This document shows positions 54,983 to 63,917 of a stretch of 64,000 bases of DNA, one piece after another. The stretch comes from Alphaproteobacteria bacterium (GTDB lineage Bacteria; Pseudomonadota; Alphaproteobacteria; JANSWW01). The position numbers and the translations under genes are program-made. Location: positions 1 to 64,000 of the forward strand of contig JANSWW010000014.1 in the NCBI GenBank assembly GCA_024743275.1, read 5' to 3'. Numbering within the stretch: the stretch's first letter is position 1; every line of letters begins with the position of its first letter. The notes under the pieces were generated by a model. It was not told the DNA's origin. It ran no database searches and saw only the letters and a list, made by a program, of their open reading frames with translations.

Positions 54983-56239
54983 ATGGATCTGATCCTTCGA
55001 AATGTAATCGTCCCGAACCCGGACCCGAATCAGGTGCCGGCCGGCGAGCGGGTGGCGGATATCGGCATCGCTGAGGGGCGGATCGCGGCGATTGAAACAG
55101 GGCTGGAAGCCGACGCCCCGGCTCTTGACATGGGCGGTCGTCTCGCCGTTCCCGGTTTCGTCGAAAGCCATATCCATCTCGACAAGGCTTGTATCCTGGA
55201 TCGATGCCGGACCGATGAGGGCACCCTGAGCGAAGCCATTCGGGAGGTCTCCGCCGCCAAGAAGGCGTTCACGGTCGACGATATCCGCGCCCGCGCCGTC
55301 ACGGTCTTGGAGAAGTCCATTCTCCAGGGGACCACCAGGATGCGGACCCACCTGGAGGTCGATCCGATCATCGGCCTCAAGAGTATCGAGGCGGTCCTGC
55401 CCCTGATCCAGGACTATGCCTGGGCCATCGATCTGGAGATCTGCGTCTTTCCCCAGGAGGGGTTGCTCAATAACCCCGGCACGGAAGAGCTCATGATCGA
55501 GGCGCTGAAACGGGGGGCGAAGCTGGTTGGCGGCTGCCCCTACACGGACAGCGACCCGCGCGGTCAGATCGAGCGCGTCTTCGAGATCGCCCGGGAGTAC
55601 GATGTCGACATCGACTTCCACCTGGACTTCGATCTCAACCCGGCCGGGATGACCCTGGGCGACGTCTGCGAGATGGCGGAGCGCTATCGTTGGGGCGGTC
55701 GCGTCGCGGTCGGCCATGTGAGTAAGCTCTCCGCCCTGCCGTCGGATCGCCTTGCCGCGGCGGCGCGCCGGATGGCGGCCGCGGGGGTGGCGTTGACGGT
55801 GCTGCCGTCGACCGACCTCTATCTGATGGGGGGCGATGCGGACGCGAACGTTCCGCGCGGTGTGGCGCCGGCGCATCGGATCGCCAGCCACGGAGTCACC
55901 TGCGCGCTGTCGACCAACAATGTGCTCAATCCCTTCACGCCCTTCGGGGACTGTTCGATGGCCCGCATGGCCAATCTCTACGCCAATGTCGGACAGGTCG
56001 GGTCCCGGGCGGGGCTCGAAGGCTGTCTGGACATGGTGACCCACGCCCCGGCGCGGCTCATGGGGCTCGACGACTACGGGCTCGCGGTCGGCAATCCCGC
56101 CGATATCGTGGTTCTGGACGCGGGCTCGTCGGCCGATGCCGTCCGCGAGATCGCGGTGCCGCTTTTCGGCTTCAAACGGGGCGTGCGGACCTTCACCCGG
56201 CAGCCGGCGCGGCTCCACCGCCCCACCGATCGGGCGTGA
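54983..56239 (+). CDS. Amidohydrolase, cytosine deaminase-like subgroup
   Basis: The 418-residue protein has the amidohydrolase layout: N-terminal beta sandwich, PGFVESHIHLDKACIL (metal histidines), FHLDFDLNP, VGHVSKLSAL and LSTNNVLNPFTPFGDCSMARM, where cytosine deaminases have a SDNVxDPxxPxG-like segment. Asn-Asn in this last motif is unusual. The C-terminal GNPADIVVLDAG closes the sandwich. The substrate is unknown; a cyclic amide or N-heterocycle is likely. The ATG at 54983 has a weak ribosome site. Confidence 0.8.
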   Translation: MDLILRNVIVPNPDPNQVPAGERVADIGIAEGRIAAIETGLEADAPALDMGGRLAVPGFVESHIHLDKACILDRCRTDEGTLSEAIREVSAAKKAFTVDDIRARAVTVLEKSILQGTTRMRTHLEVDPIIGLKSIEAVLPLIQDYAWAIDLEICVFPQEGLLNNPGTEELMIEALKRGAKLVGGCPYTDSDPRGQIERVFEIAREYDVDIDFHLDFDLNPAGMTLGDVCEMAERYRWGGRVAVGHVSKLSALPSDRLAAAARRMAAAGVALTVLPSTDLYLMGGDADANVPRGVAPAHRIASHGVTCALSTNNVLNPFTPFGDCSMARMANLYANVGQVGSRAGLEGCLDMVTHAPARLMGLDDYGLAVGNPADIVVLDAGSSADAVREIAVPLFGFKRGVRTFTRQPARLHRPTDRA

Positions 56240-56261
56240 TCACCCCATGATCATCCCAAGG

Positions 56262-56597
56262 TTATTGGGATGGGGCGTCCACATGCCAGCCGCCGCCGAG
56301 ATCGATATGGCGTACGGAACACTCCTCGATCAGGTCCATATAGCCATCGGGAATGAAGGAGGATTGCCAGTCCGCGCCGAATCGGGCCTGGATCGCGGCC
56401 AGGCTTTCCCACACCGATACGAACAGGACGGCATCGCCGTCGCTCTCGACCACCCGGCCGAAGAAATAGCCCTGGTTGCCCGGCTGTCCCCGGACGACCT
56501 CGGCCGATGTGGTGGCGAATTTGGCCAGTAGATCGCCGGCGCGACCGGGTTTGGTCCGGACCTCGAAGACACGCAGAACAGGGCCTTGATCGTTCAT
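56262..56597 (-). CDS. Antibiotic biosynthesis monooxygenase (ABM) domain protein
   Basis: The 111-residue protein has the ferredoxin-like ABM pattern: VLRVFEVRTKPGRAGDLLAKFATTS, GNQGYFFGRVVESDGDAVLFVSVWESLAAIQARFGADW. Functions in the family range from quinol oxidation to heme degradation. It overlaps the cyclase stop by 4 bases, so both are one transcript. Confidence 0.8.
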   Translation of the reverse strand: MNDQGPVLRVFEVRTKPGRAGDLLAKFATTSAEVVRGQPGNQGYFFGRVVESDGDAVLFVSVWESLAAIQARFGADWQSSFIPDGYMDLIEECSVRHIDLGGGWHVDAPSQ

Positions 56598-58201
56598 GGG
56601 GCGTTCCTTCCGATGCTTTGGCCGGGGAGTCTTGGGAGTCTTGGGGGCGTCTGATCCGAGACAGCGGGAGCGGTGCCCTCCGGCGAAAAAACCTGAACGC
56701 GCTCGGGGAGGCCGCGGATCTCGCAGGGGCCGAGCGCCCTGAACCGCATATCCTCCGCGCCGTCGCCGTCTCCGCGATGTTGGTCGGCGTGCCGTTTCGT
56801 CGCTTCGCTCACCAGCACATAGGTCCCGAAGTCCTTGTTGGCACGCTCCAAGCGGGCGGCGGTGTTGACCGTGTCGCCATACAGTGTGAAGCCGAGCCGA
56901 TCGAGTCCGCCGACGGTTCCGGCGATCACCTGGCCGGTATGGATTCCGATCCGGGTCTTGAGCATGCGGCCCGCGCCGAAATCCTCCCGCGCCGTGATCC
57001 GTTGGATCTCGTTGGCGACCTCTAGGGCGCGCCTGGCATGGGCCGGACTGGGGACCGGGACGTTGAAGGTCGCCATCATCGCGTCGCCGATATAGTTGAT
57101 CACCACGCCGCCATTGCGTTGAACCGGGGCCGAGATCGCCTCGAAATAGCGATTGAGGGTGTCGACCAATTGGTCCGGCGACAGTTCGACCGTCAAAGAC
57201 GAGAAATCCTCGATATCGGTGAAGATCACCGTGGCATGATGGATCGATCCCTTGAGCCTGCCGTCGGCGCTTTCCTCGCTCGCCAGGATCGCCCGCACGA
57301 TGGGTTCGCTAACATAGAGGGCGAAGATCCTGCGCAGCCGGGCTTTCTCGGCCAGGCCTTGCGCCATATGCCCGAAGTTCTCGGACAGGGCGCCGATCTC
57401 GTGATCGACCAGCACCGGGGTCGGGGCATCGTAGTGTTCTTCGGAAACCCGGTTCACGGCGCTCAACAACCGCTCCGTCGGCAACGTGAGAAGGCGTGCG
57501 AGGAAAAAGAAGGCCATCGCCCCGGCGATCAGGGTGCCGGCCAGATCCAGGAGAATGGCCTCCTTCAGGCTGAACCCCTGGCGGGTCCGAAGGTTCTCCA
57601 AGACTGTCAGGTCGGCGATGACGAGGACGATCGGCGGAAGGACAAGCCCGAGAAACGCGATGGCGAGAACGGTCTTCATCCGGGGGCCGGTGACGGTGGA
57701 GGTCCACCCGACCCGCCGTGACAGGTCGTCCCGCAGTCCCATTCCGAAGTTGGCGGCCGCGAAGAAGGCATAGAACGAGAAATAGGAGCAGTAAGCGAAG
57801 GCGAAGATCGCGATATAGAGCAGCGGGTTGTCGAGTTCTATCGCGGCACGGGCGGGATTCTCGGCCTCGAATCCGCCGAAGAGCGAGATGGCGACACAGT
57901 AGAGGAGGCCGAGAAAGGCCGCCCAGGCGGCTGAGACAAGGGGAAGATTGGTGATCCGATGGGCGACATGGGCCGGGAGGGCGTGGGCCTCGGAACCCGT
58001 CGTCGCTTCCAGCCGGGCGATGGGCCGATAAATCAGCCATGCCCCGACGAGGTTCAAGACCAACAGGATCCCGATGTTCAGCCCGATCGGAACCAGGGAT
58101 TGGGCCAGGTCACCGGAGATCAGGATGTAGGATCCCGTGATCCCGATGTCGACGAGCGATATCCCGCTCATATGCAGGAGGTATTTGGATCTGTTCCGCA
58201 T
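56594..58201 (-). CDS. Membrane-bound class III adenylate/guanylate cyclase
   Basis: The 535-residue protein has about six membrane helices (residues 10-270), a HAMP-like linker (LPTERLLSAVNRVSEEHYDAPTPVLVDHEIGALSENFGHMAQGL) and a class III cyclase domain from about 325. Metal-binding aspartates are in VIFTDIEDFSS and NYIGDAMMATF, and GDTVNTAARLE carries the transition-state Asn-Arg pair. It should make cAMP or cGMP in response to a membrane signal. Confidence 0.9.
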   Translation of the reverse strand: MRNRSKYLLHMSGISLVDIGITGSYILISGDLAQSLVPIGLNIGILLVLNLVGAWLIYRPIARLEATTGSEAHALPAHVAHRITNLPLVSAAWAAFLGLLYCVAISLFGGFEAENPARAAIELDNPLLYIAIFAFAYCSYFSFYAFFAAANFGMGLRDDLSRRVGWTSTVTGPRMKTVLAIAFLGLVLPPIVLVIADLTVLENLRTRQGFSLKEAILLDLAGTLIAGAMAFFFLARLLTLPTERLLSAVNRVSEEHYDAPTPVLVDHEIGALSENFGHMAQGLAEKARLRRIFALYVSEPIVRAILASEESADGRLKGSIHHATVIFTDIEDFSSLTVELSPDQLVDTLNRYFEAISAPVQRNGGVVINYIGDAMMATFNVPVPSPAHARRALEVANEIQRITAREDFGAGRMLKTRIGIHTGQVIAGTVGGLDRLGFTLYGDTVNTAARLERANKDFGTYVLVSEATKRHADQHRGDGDGAEDMRFRALGPCEIRGLPERVQVFSPEGTAPAVSDQTPPRLPRLPGQSIGRNAP

Positions 58202-58328
58202 GGACGATCGGGATCGTTTCGAGTGTTTGGCGCGTCGTTGTTTCGGACGCTTGGCCTTTGCCCAAGGTCGCCCTTTACCCGCAGAGACTTAGCGCGAAGC
58301 GCATACCGGACAACGCCCCTGTCGCCGG

Positions 58329-58541
58329 TCAGGAACACCGCATAGCTTGCTCATAGTCCTGCCGATAGGCCTGGATGATGCCGAGGGTCTGGCGCAGCTG
58401 CTCCTTGACCCGCCGTTTCAGGGCCTCGAAATGGCTGAGATCGGGAGACCCCGCCGGGATGTCGCTCGGCGTGCCGAACCATTGCGAGAACGCCGTCAAC
58501 CGGGCGCCCACACCGGCGAGGCGGACGAAGCAATACGCCAT
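58329..58541 (-). CDS. Small hypothetical protein
   Basis: The 70-residue frame reads MAYCFVRLAGVGARLTAFSQ, then a helix-forming HFEALKRRVKEQLRQTLGIIQAYRQDYEQAM. No family is recognised and the ribosome site is weak. It may be chance coding in the 395-base gap between the cyclase and the response regulator, but the amphipathic C-terminal helix is protein-like. Confidence 0.35.
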   Translation of the reverse strand: MAYCFVRLAGVGARLTAFSQWFGTPSDIPAGSPDLSHFEALKRRVKEQLRQTLGIIQAYRQDYEQAMRCS

Positions 58542-58596
58542 GGCCTGTCAGGCGAAGAAGATGGCGCCTTTCTGGTCGGGATCGATCCGTCGCCGG

Positions 58597-59004
58597 TTAG
58601 GTCAGCGGCCGCCAATCATCGGGGGGCGTCAACTCCCCTTTCAGGGCCGCCTCGATGTTCAGTTTAAGTTTTTCCGGGTCGAACGGCTTGATGATGTAGC
58701 CGGTCGCCGTGTTCGAATGGTGGGCCGCGTCGTAGATCCCCTTGTTGCCCTTCGCCGTGACGAAGATGACAGGGATGCCGGACGTCTCGCGGATTTGCCA
58801 GGCGGCGTCCATGCCGTCCATGTCGCCTTTCAGGGTGATGTCCATCAGCACGACATCCGGCTTGAGCGCGCCGGCGAGCTTGATGGCTTCCTCACCGTTG
58901 TCGACGATCGAAACGATATCGTAGCCGAGTTCCTCCAGGGTCTCCTTCTCGTCGATCGCGGTGATCATCTCGTCTTCAACGATGAGGATGCGCGGCTTTG
59001 TCAT
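58597..59004 (-). CDS. Single-domain response regulator
   Basis: The 135-residue receiver has acidic DE residues near the start (ILIVEDEMI), the phospho-acceptor Asp in VVLMDITLKGDMDGMDAA, Thr in IFVTAKGN and Lys in IIKPFDPEKL. No output domain is attached. It starts inside the histidine kinase gene (29-base overlap), so the two form a pair. Confidence 0.92.
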   Translation of the reverse strand: MTKPRILIVEDEMITAIDEKETLEELGYDIVSIVDNGEEAIKLAGALKPDVVLMDITLKGDMDGMDAAWQIRETSGIPVIFVTAKGNKGIYDAAHHSNTATGYIIKPFDPEKLKLNIEAALKGELTPPDDWRPLT

Positions 59005-60871
59005 GGTTTCCTTCCCCGAACACGATGTCGACGATCGTCCCGTTCTCCGACCGCATCGTCTTTTCTCCCCCGATCTGCGCGACAAGCGCGTTGACCAGCT
59101 TGATGCCCATGGACCGGAGCTTCGATTCATCGAGGCCCTCGGGCAAGCCGATACCGTCGTCCCGAACCCGGAGCCTGATGTGTCCGTCCTCCAGCCTTGT
59201 GAGGAAAAGGCTAACCTTTCCCCGACCTTGCGGGAAGGCATGTTTCAGGGCGTTGGAAATCAATTCGCTTGCGATCTGGGCACAGGCCGTCGCCGTCTTG
59301 ATATCGAAGACGACATCGTCGGCATGGAACTCGGTCTCGATTTCCCCGACGGAGGCATGGGACGAAATCGCGTCTTCGAACACGCCTTGTAGATAGTCCT
59401 GGGCGGGAATGCGGGAGACGTCGTCGGATTGATAGAGGCTTTCATAAAGACTGCTCATGACCCGGACCCGCCGGCTCGTCTCGCTGAGCGCTTCGCGTTC
59501 GTGGTCGCCGTCCGCGGACCGTCGTTGTAATGAAATGATGCTGAGGATGACCTGCAGATTGTTCTTCACCCGGTGATGGATCTCTTGGACGAGCGTATCC
59601 TTCTCGTGAAGGGCGACGCGCAGGCGGCCATAGGCGAGCGACGCTTCGAAGAACTGACCGAACTTCGTCGCCAGGCCTTTGACCAGTTCCCGCTCCGCGG
59701 CTTGAAAGCGGCGGGGCGTTCGTGGGTCGGCATCCTTTTGATCCAGGGAGACCGCTAGTTGGCCGATCGGACTGCCGCTGGCGGAGATGGGTTCGGCAAT
59801 GAAGTCGTCGGCCTCGGAAAATCCGGGCGTGGCGACCATCTCGTCGCCGGCCCGGACGCGGACATGGGTGTGATCCGGAAAGCGGAAGCCGGCCCTGATC
59901 GCCTTTGTGAGCGGGTCCGCGAGCGGGGCCAGGGTCCGCGACGGGGAGCGGAGCAGCGACGTCACATCGTAGAGCGCCTTCAAGGTCTTGGTCTGTTCGG
60001 CATTTCTGAGGCGAAGATCGCGGTTGAGCCGATTGAGGGACGCTTGCCGCCAAAAGATCGCGAAGATCACCAGAAAGGCCGTGGTGGCGAACAGGAGATA
60101 GTAGATCTGCTGATTGGTCAGCAGTGGTTTCGGGGTGCCGTACCATTTCTCATAGGTCCGGGCGTAGGCAGCGCTCTGGACGAACTCCTGGACGAAGGGC
60201 TCGAGTCTCTGCAACACATCGCTGTTCGCCTTCAAGGCGCGGATGCCGCGTTTCACTTCCAGGAGAGGCTCGCCTGCGGTTTTGATCCGGTGTTCGATGC
60301 CGGCCTTCCGGGCGAGCGCGAAGACGACCGATTCCGGATACACGAGAGCGTCCTCGTTGCCCGAGACTAGCGCGAGGAGCGCGCTCTGCAGGTCCGGCTT
60401 CACGCTCAAAAAAAGTCCCTTATGCTTTTTGAGCATGAAATAGCCGACATTCCGCTCGACCACGGCAACGCGCTTCGCATAGAGGTCCGGAAACTCCGAA
60501 ATGTCGGTCGTGTCGTCGCGCACCACGATCGAGACATGAAACGTCTCGATCGGCGAGGAGAAGGCGAACTCCTGGAACCTGTCGGTCAGGATTCCGCTGT
60601 TGGGAATGACGTCCCCTTCGCCGCGGATCAGGGCTTCGACGGTAAGCGCGAAACTCGGATAGGATTTGTAGACGACCTCGACTCCGGCGAGGTCGGCGAT
60701 CTGATCGAAGACGTCGATCGCGAAGCCATAGGGTTGGCCGTTCTCATCGGTCTGGAACTGGGGTGGCCAGTTTTCCGGCACCAAAGCGACGATCCGGCGC
60801 TCTTCCGCGGCGACTGGGAGGGTCGCAATCGAAGAGAAAAGCACAACTAGGAGTGCGCAAATTCGCGCCAT
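58976..60871 (-). CDS. Histidine kinase with periplasmic binding-protein sensor (HisKA_2)
   Basis: The roughly 631-residue protein has a signal peptide (MARICALLVVLFSSIATLPV), a periplasmic SBP_bac_3 domain (RIVALVPENWPPQFQTDENGQPYGFAIDVFDQI), a membrane helix near residue 270, a GAF-like region, then HisKA_2 (QEIHHRVKNNLQVILSIISLQRRS, phospho-His near 430) and an ATPase with SELISNALKHAFPQ and DDGIGLPEG. The ligand is probably a small polar molecule. An in-frame ATG at 60916 gives a longer N-terminus. Confidence 0.9.
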   Translation of the reverse strand: MARICALLVVLFSSIATLPVAAEERRIVALVPENWPPQFQTDENGQPYGFAIDVFDQIADLAGVEVVYKSYPSFALTVEALIRGEGDVIPNSGILTDRFQEFAFSSPIETFHVSIVVRDDTTDISEFPDLYAKRVAVVERNVGYFMLKKHKGLFLSVKPDLQSALLALVSGNEDALVYPESVVFALARKAGIEHRIKTAGEPLLEVKRGIRALKANSDVLQRLEPFVQEFVQSAAYARTYEKWYGTPKPLLTNQQIYYLLFATTAFLVIFAIFWRQASLNRLNRDLRLRNAEQTKTLKALYDVTSLLRSPSRTLAPLADPLTKAIRAGFRFPDHTHVRVRAGDEMVATPGFSEADDFIAEPISASGSPIGQLAVSLDQKDADPRTPRRFQAAERELVKGLATKFGQFFEASLAYGRLRVALHEKDTLVQEIHHRVKNNLQVILSIISLQRRSADGDHEREALSETSRRVRVMSSLYESLYQSDDVSRIPAQDYLQGVFEDAISSHASVGEIETEFHADDVVFDIKTATACAQIASELISNALKHAFPQGRGKVSLFLTRLEDGHIRLRVRDDGIGLPEGLDESKLRSMGIKLVNALVAQIGGEKTMRSENGTIVDIVFGEGNHDKAAHPHR

Positions 60872-61009
60872 GCCAAGTGATCGCCCGGTCCGGCTTAGTA
60901 TTCCTCCGCCCCGCATGACAGAAGAGTTGCGCTTTTTATTGTCCGATGCAACGCCGTTTAGGGGTCGGCGGTCCAATATAACCCAAAGGATACTTTCTGG
61001 GGTTTGGCC

Positions 61010-62344
61010 CTAAAGCTCCCGGCCGGCCTTGATTTCGTTCCAGCGGATGACCGCGTTCGCGCCGGCCCAGGCGATCGGCTCCGGCGGCAGGCGGACCGGA
61101 TCGGGCGCCGCGCCGAGATGGCGGGTCAGGAAGCTCTCCACCCCGGCGGCATGCTCGGCCGCCGCGATGCCGGCGGCGGTGCCCTTGGAGGTGCCGAGAC
61201 CGTTTTGGCAGCAGGCGGCGAACAGCCCCTCCGCCACCTCTCCGAAGGCCGGGGCGTCATTGCGCGAAAGGCAGAGGCGCCCGCCCCAGCGGTATTCCAT
61301 CTCGACACCGTCCAGCATCGGGAAACGGGCGGCGAAGGAGCGGTCGTGGTCCTTCCCGACGGACGCGATTCGGGCGTCGTTCACCTCCATGGATGGGTCA
61401 TAGGTGAACCGGTTGCGGATCACGATCCGATCGCCGCCGGTCCCGGAAATCCGCCGGACGGTGGTGCCCATGGGATCGGCCGGCGTGGCGCCCCAGATCC
61501 GCTCGCCCCCCAAGCGGCCGATTTCGTCCTCGCTGAGCGCCCGAGTCATCGACGCGTAGGTGAAGACATGCATGAGCCGACGTGCGAAGAAGCCGAAGCT
61601 CTCGGCGTGGCCATTGACGGCGAGGATGGCTTTTGGCGCGCTGACGGTGCCGTTCGGGGTCTCCGCGCGCCAGACGCCGGCACTTCGGTCGAGCGCGGTG
61701 ACCGGCGTGTTCTCATGGATCGTGACCCGGTTCGAGGCGAGACCCGTGGCGATGCCACGGACGAACATCGCCGGCTGGATCATCGCCGCATGGGGGGTGT
61801 AGAGGCCGCCGGCAAAGAACTCGGTCCCGGTGATCGCCAGCATCCGCTCGGCGTCGTAGAGCTCGAAGTCCTCCCCGAGGGTCGCGAGATGACGGGCATA
61901 GCTTTCGTTGTGTTTGAGGCCCTTCTCGGTCGCCGCCGCGTTCATCTTGCCGGACCGGACGATCGCCTCCTCCGGCAGGCCGTATTCCCGCGCCGCGTCG
62001 AGCGCGAAATCGATCGCCATCCGATTGGCGCGGATCTGGTTCTTGTCGCGGTCCAGGGCGCCGCCATAGTCGTCGGAGGCGAGATCGTGCGGTAGATCGA
62101 TCATGAAGCCGGAGTTGCGGCCGGCCGGCCCATCGCCGACCCGGACCGCGTCGAGGACGACGATCTTGTCCCCCTCGCGGAGCTGTGAAAGCCGTCGTGC
62201 CGCCGCCAGCCCGGCGAGCCCGGCGCCGATCACCAGCCAATCGGCGGTCATGTCCCCCGCGAGCGGCTTGGCCGGATCGGCGAGCGGCAGGATCGCGTTC
62301 CAGGCGGCCGGTCCCGGATCCTTGGGAAGGCGTTTGACCCGCAT
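61010..62344 (-). CDS. FAD-dependent amine oxidoreductase (DAO family)
   Basis: The 444-residue enzyme has the dinucleotide motif GAGLAG at 40-45 (DWLVIGAGLAGLAAARRL) and a DAO-type C-terminal half (MEYRWGGRLCLSRNDAPAFGEVAEGLFAACCQNGLGTSKGTAAG). It resembles gamma-glutamylputrescine oxidase and demethylating amine oxidases. It lies 7 bases after the MttB homologue, so oxidation of a methylated or secondary amine is likely. A longer upstream frame runs through mttB and is a shadow. Confidence 0.85.
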   Translation of the reverse strand: MRVKRLPKDPGPAAWNAILPLADPAKPLAGDMTADWLVIGAGLAGLAAARRLSQLREGDKIVVLDAVRVGDGPAGRNSGFMIDLPHDLASDDYGGALDRDKNQIRANRMAIDFALDAAREYGLPEEAIVRSGKMNAAATEKGLKHNESYARHLATLGEDFELYDAERMLAITGTEFFAGGLYTPHAAMIQPAMFVRGIATGLASNRVTIHENTPVTALDRSAGVWRAETPNGTVSAPKAILAVNGHAESFGFFARRLMHVFTYASMTRALSEDEIGRLGGERIWGATPADPMGTTVRRISGTGGDRIVIRNRFTYDPSMEVNDARIASVGKDHDRSFAARFPMLDGVEMEYRWGGRLCLSRNDAPAFGEVAEGLFAACCQNGLGTSKGTAAGIAAAEHAAGVESFLTRHLGAAPDPVRLPPEPIAWAGANAVIRWNEIKAGREL

Positions 62345-62351
62345 GGCCGGG

Positions 62352-63917
62352 TCAATGCTCGTTGTTGAGGGCGTCGACCGCCGGAATCTCGCGTTCCCGC
62401 CGGGAGATGTAGTCCCGCAAAGCCTCGTCCACAGCAGCGTCGAGTGTAGGTTCGACATAGGCGTCGAGCAGGGACTTGGTCTTTTCGAGCGCCCGTTCGG
62501 TGATCTCCTTCGAGCCCTCGGCCGCCCATTGCTCGATCGAATTGTTGTCGAACAGTTCGGGCATGAAGAAGGCCCGCTGGAAATTGGCCTGGGTGTGTGG
62601 GTGGCCGAGATAGTGGCCTCCGGGGCCGACATCGGCGACGGCGGCGACCGCCTCGTCGAAATCGTCCCAGCGCACGCCCTCCGCCATGCGGTAGGCCATG
62701 GCGCATTGCTCCGCGTCGACGACGAACTTGGCCATCGAGCAGTGCATCCCGGCCTCGTTCCAGCCGGCCGAATGCCAGATATAGTTGGCGCCTGACATCA
62801 TCACCGACATCAGGGTCGTGGCACTCTCGTAGCCCGCCTGGGCGTCGAAGGTCTTGGCCCCGCCCAGGGTGTTGGAGGTGCGCCAGGGCACGCCGTAATG
62901 GCGCGCCATCTGGCCGATCATCATGTTCATCAGGCTGATCTCCGGCGTTCCCGCCATCGGCGCGCCCGATTTCATCGAGACGGTCGAGAGGTAATGGCCG
63001 TAGATCGCCGGGCAGCCCTTTCGGATCACCTGGGTATAGGCGAGCGCGCTCAGCGCCTCGGCATTGAGCTGGGCGACCGCCGGCGCGGTGGAGGCCGGCG
63101 TATTCGCCCCGCCGAGGACGAAGGGCGAGCACAGCACAGGCTGATTGCGGCGGCAAAACGCCCGCATCGCCCCCAGCATGGTCTCGTCCCACACCAGGGG
63201 CGAGTTGCCGTTGCAGTTCCCGGTGACCACCGGATGGGTTTCCATGAAGTCGGCGCCGAACAGGATGGCGCACATATCCATGACATCTTCCGCGTTCTTC
63301 GGGCTGGTGGTCATGCCCATGAACGTCTTGTCGGAATGCTTCATGGACGAATAGGTGATCCGGAGGTGCCGGTGGGCGACCACATGGTCCATCGGCTCGA
63401 CGATGTGGTGGGCGGTCGAATGGAGCGCCGGCAGAACATGGGCGAGTTTGTGGAAGTTCGCGAGATCCTCCAGCGTCGGGCCCCGGCGCTGGTCGTCGAG
63501 GTCGCGCATATAGGGCGCGCCGGTCATCGGCACGAAGATCGAATGGTCCAGGCCGAAGGGCAGCGACTTGGCCGGATTGCGGGCGTGATAGGTGAAGGTC
63601 TCGGGGATCGAGGCGATCAGATCCTTCACCAGCCCGCGGTCCAGATGGACCCGGTCGCCGTCCCGGACGTCGGCCCCGGCCTTCTTCCAGTCCTCGATGG
63701 CGACCGGGTCGCGGAAGACCACGCCGACATTCTCGAGAATGTCCATCGAGGCGCGGTGGATCCGCTCGACCTGCTCCGCCGACATCAGGTCGGTCACCGG
63801 CAGTTTCCGCTTCAGGGACGGCAGCATCTCGTCGGTGAAGGCGGTTCTCAGCGCCCGCCGCGACCCGCGCCCGCCCCGTCGGCCTTCCCGCTCGGCGGGT
63901 TTCGTCTCGGCATTCAT
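62352..63917 (-). CDS. MttB-family methyltransferase without pyrrolysine
   Basis: The 521-residue protein belongs to the trimethylamine methyltransferase superfamily: LMSAEQVERIHRASMDILENVGVVF, PKNAEDVMDMCAILFG, TGNCNGNSPLVWDE and QAGYESATTLMSVMMSGANYIWHSAGW. The frame has no internal amber codon, so it is a non-Pyl homologue; characterised relatives demethylate glycine betaine, proline betaine or carnitine. A corrinoid protein is expected as partner but is not in view. It starts within the stop of the aldehyde dehydrogenase (ATGA). Confidence 0.9.
   Translation of the reverse strand: MNAETKPAEREGRRGGRGSRRALRTAFTDEMLPSLKRKLPVTDLMSAEQVERIHRASMDILENVGVVFRDPVAIEDWKKAGADVRDGDRVHLDRGLVKDLIASIPETFTYHARNPAKSLPFGLDHSIFVPMTGAPYMRDLDDQRRGPTLEDLANFHKLAHVLPALHSTAHHIVEPMDHVVAHRHLRITYSSMKHSDKTFMGMTTSPKNAEDVMDMCAILFGADFMETHPVVTGNCNGNSPLVWDETMLGAMRAFCRRNQPVLCSPFVLGGANTPASTAPAVAQLNAEALSALAYTQVIRKGCPAIYGHYLSTVSMKSGAPMAGTPEISLMNMMIGQMARHYGVPWRTSNTLGGAKTFDAQAGYESATTLMSVMMSGANYIWHSAGWNEAGMHCSMAKFVVDAEQCAMAYRMAEGVRWDDFDEAVAAVADVGPGGHYLGHPHTQANFQRAFFMPELFDNNSIEQWAAEGSKEITERALEKTKSLLDAYVEPTLDAAVDEALRDYISRREREIPAVDALNNEH

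Noticed and set aside
53993..56218. 741-codon minus-strand open frame across the HAD and amidohydrolase genes
   Set aside because: It spans two well-supported genes on the other strand, has no ribosome site and no recognisable domain.
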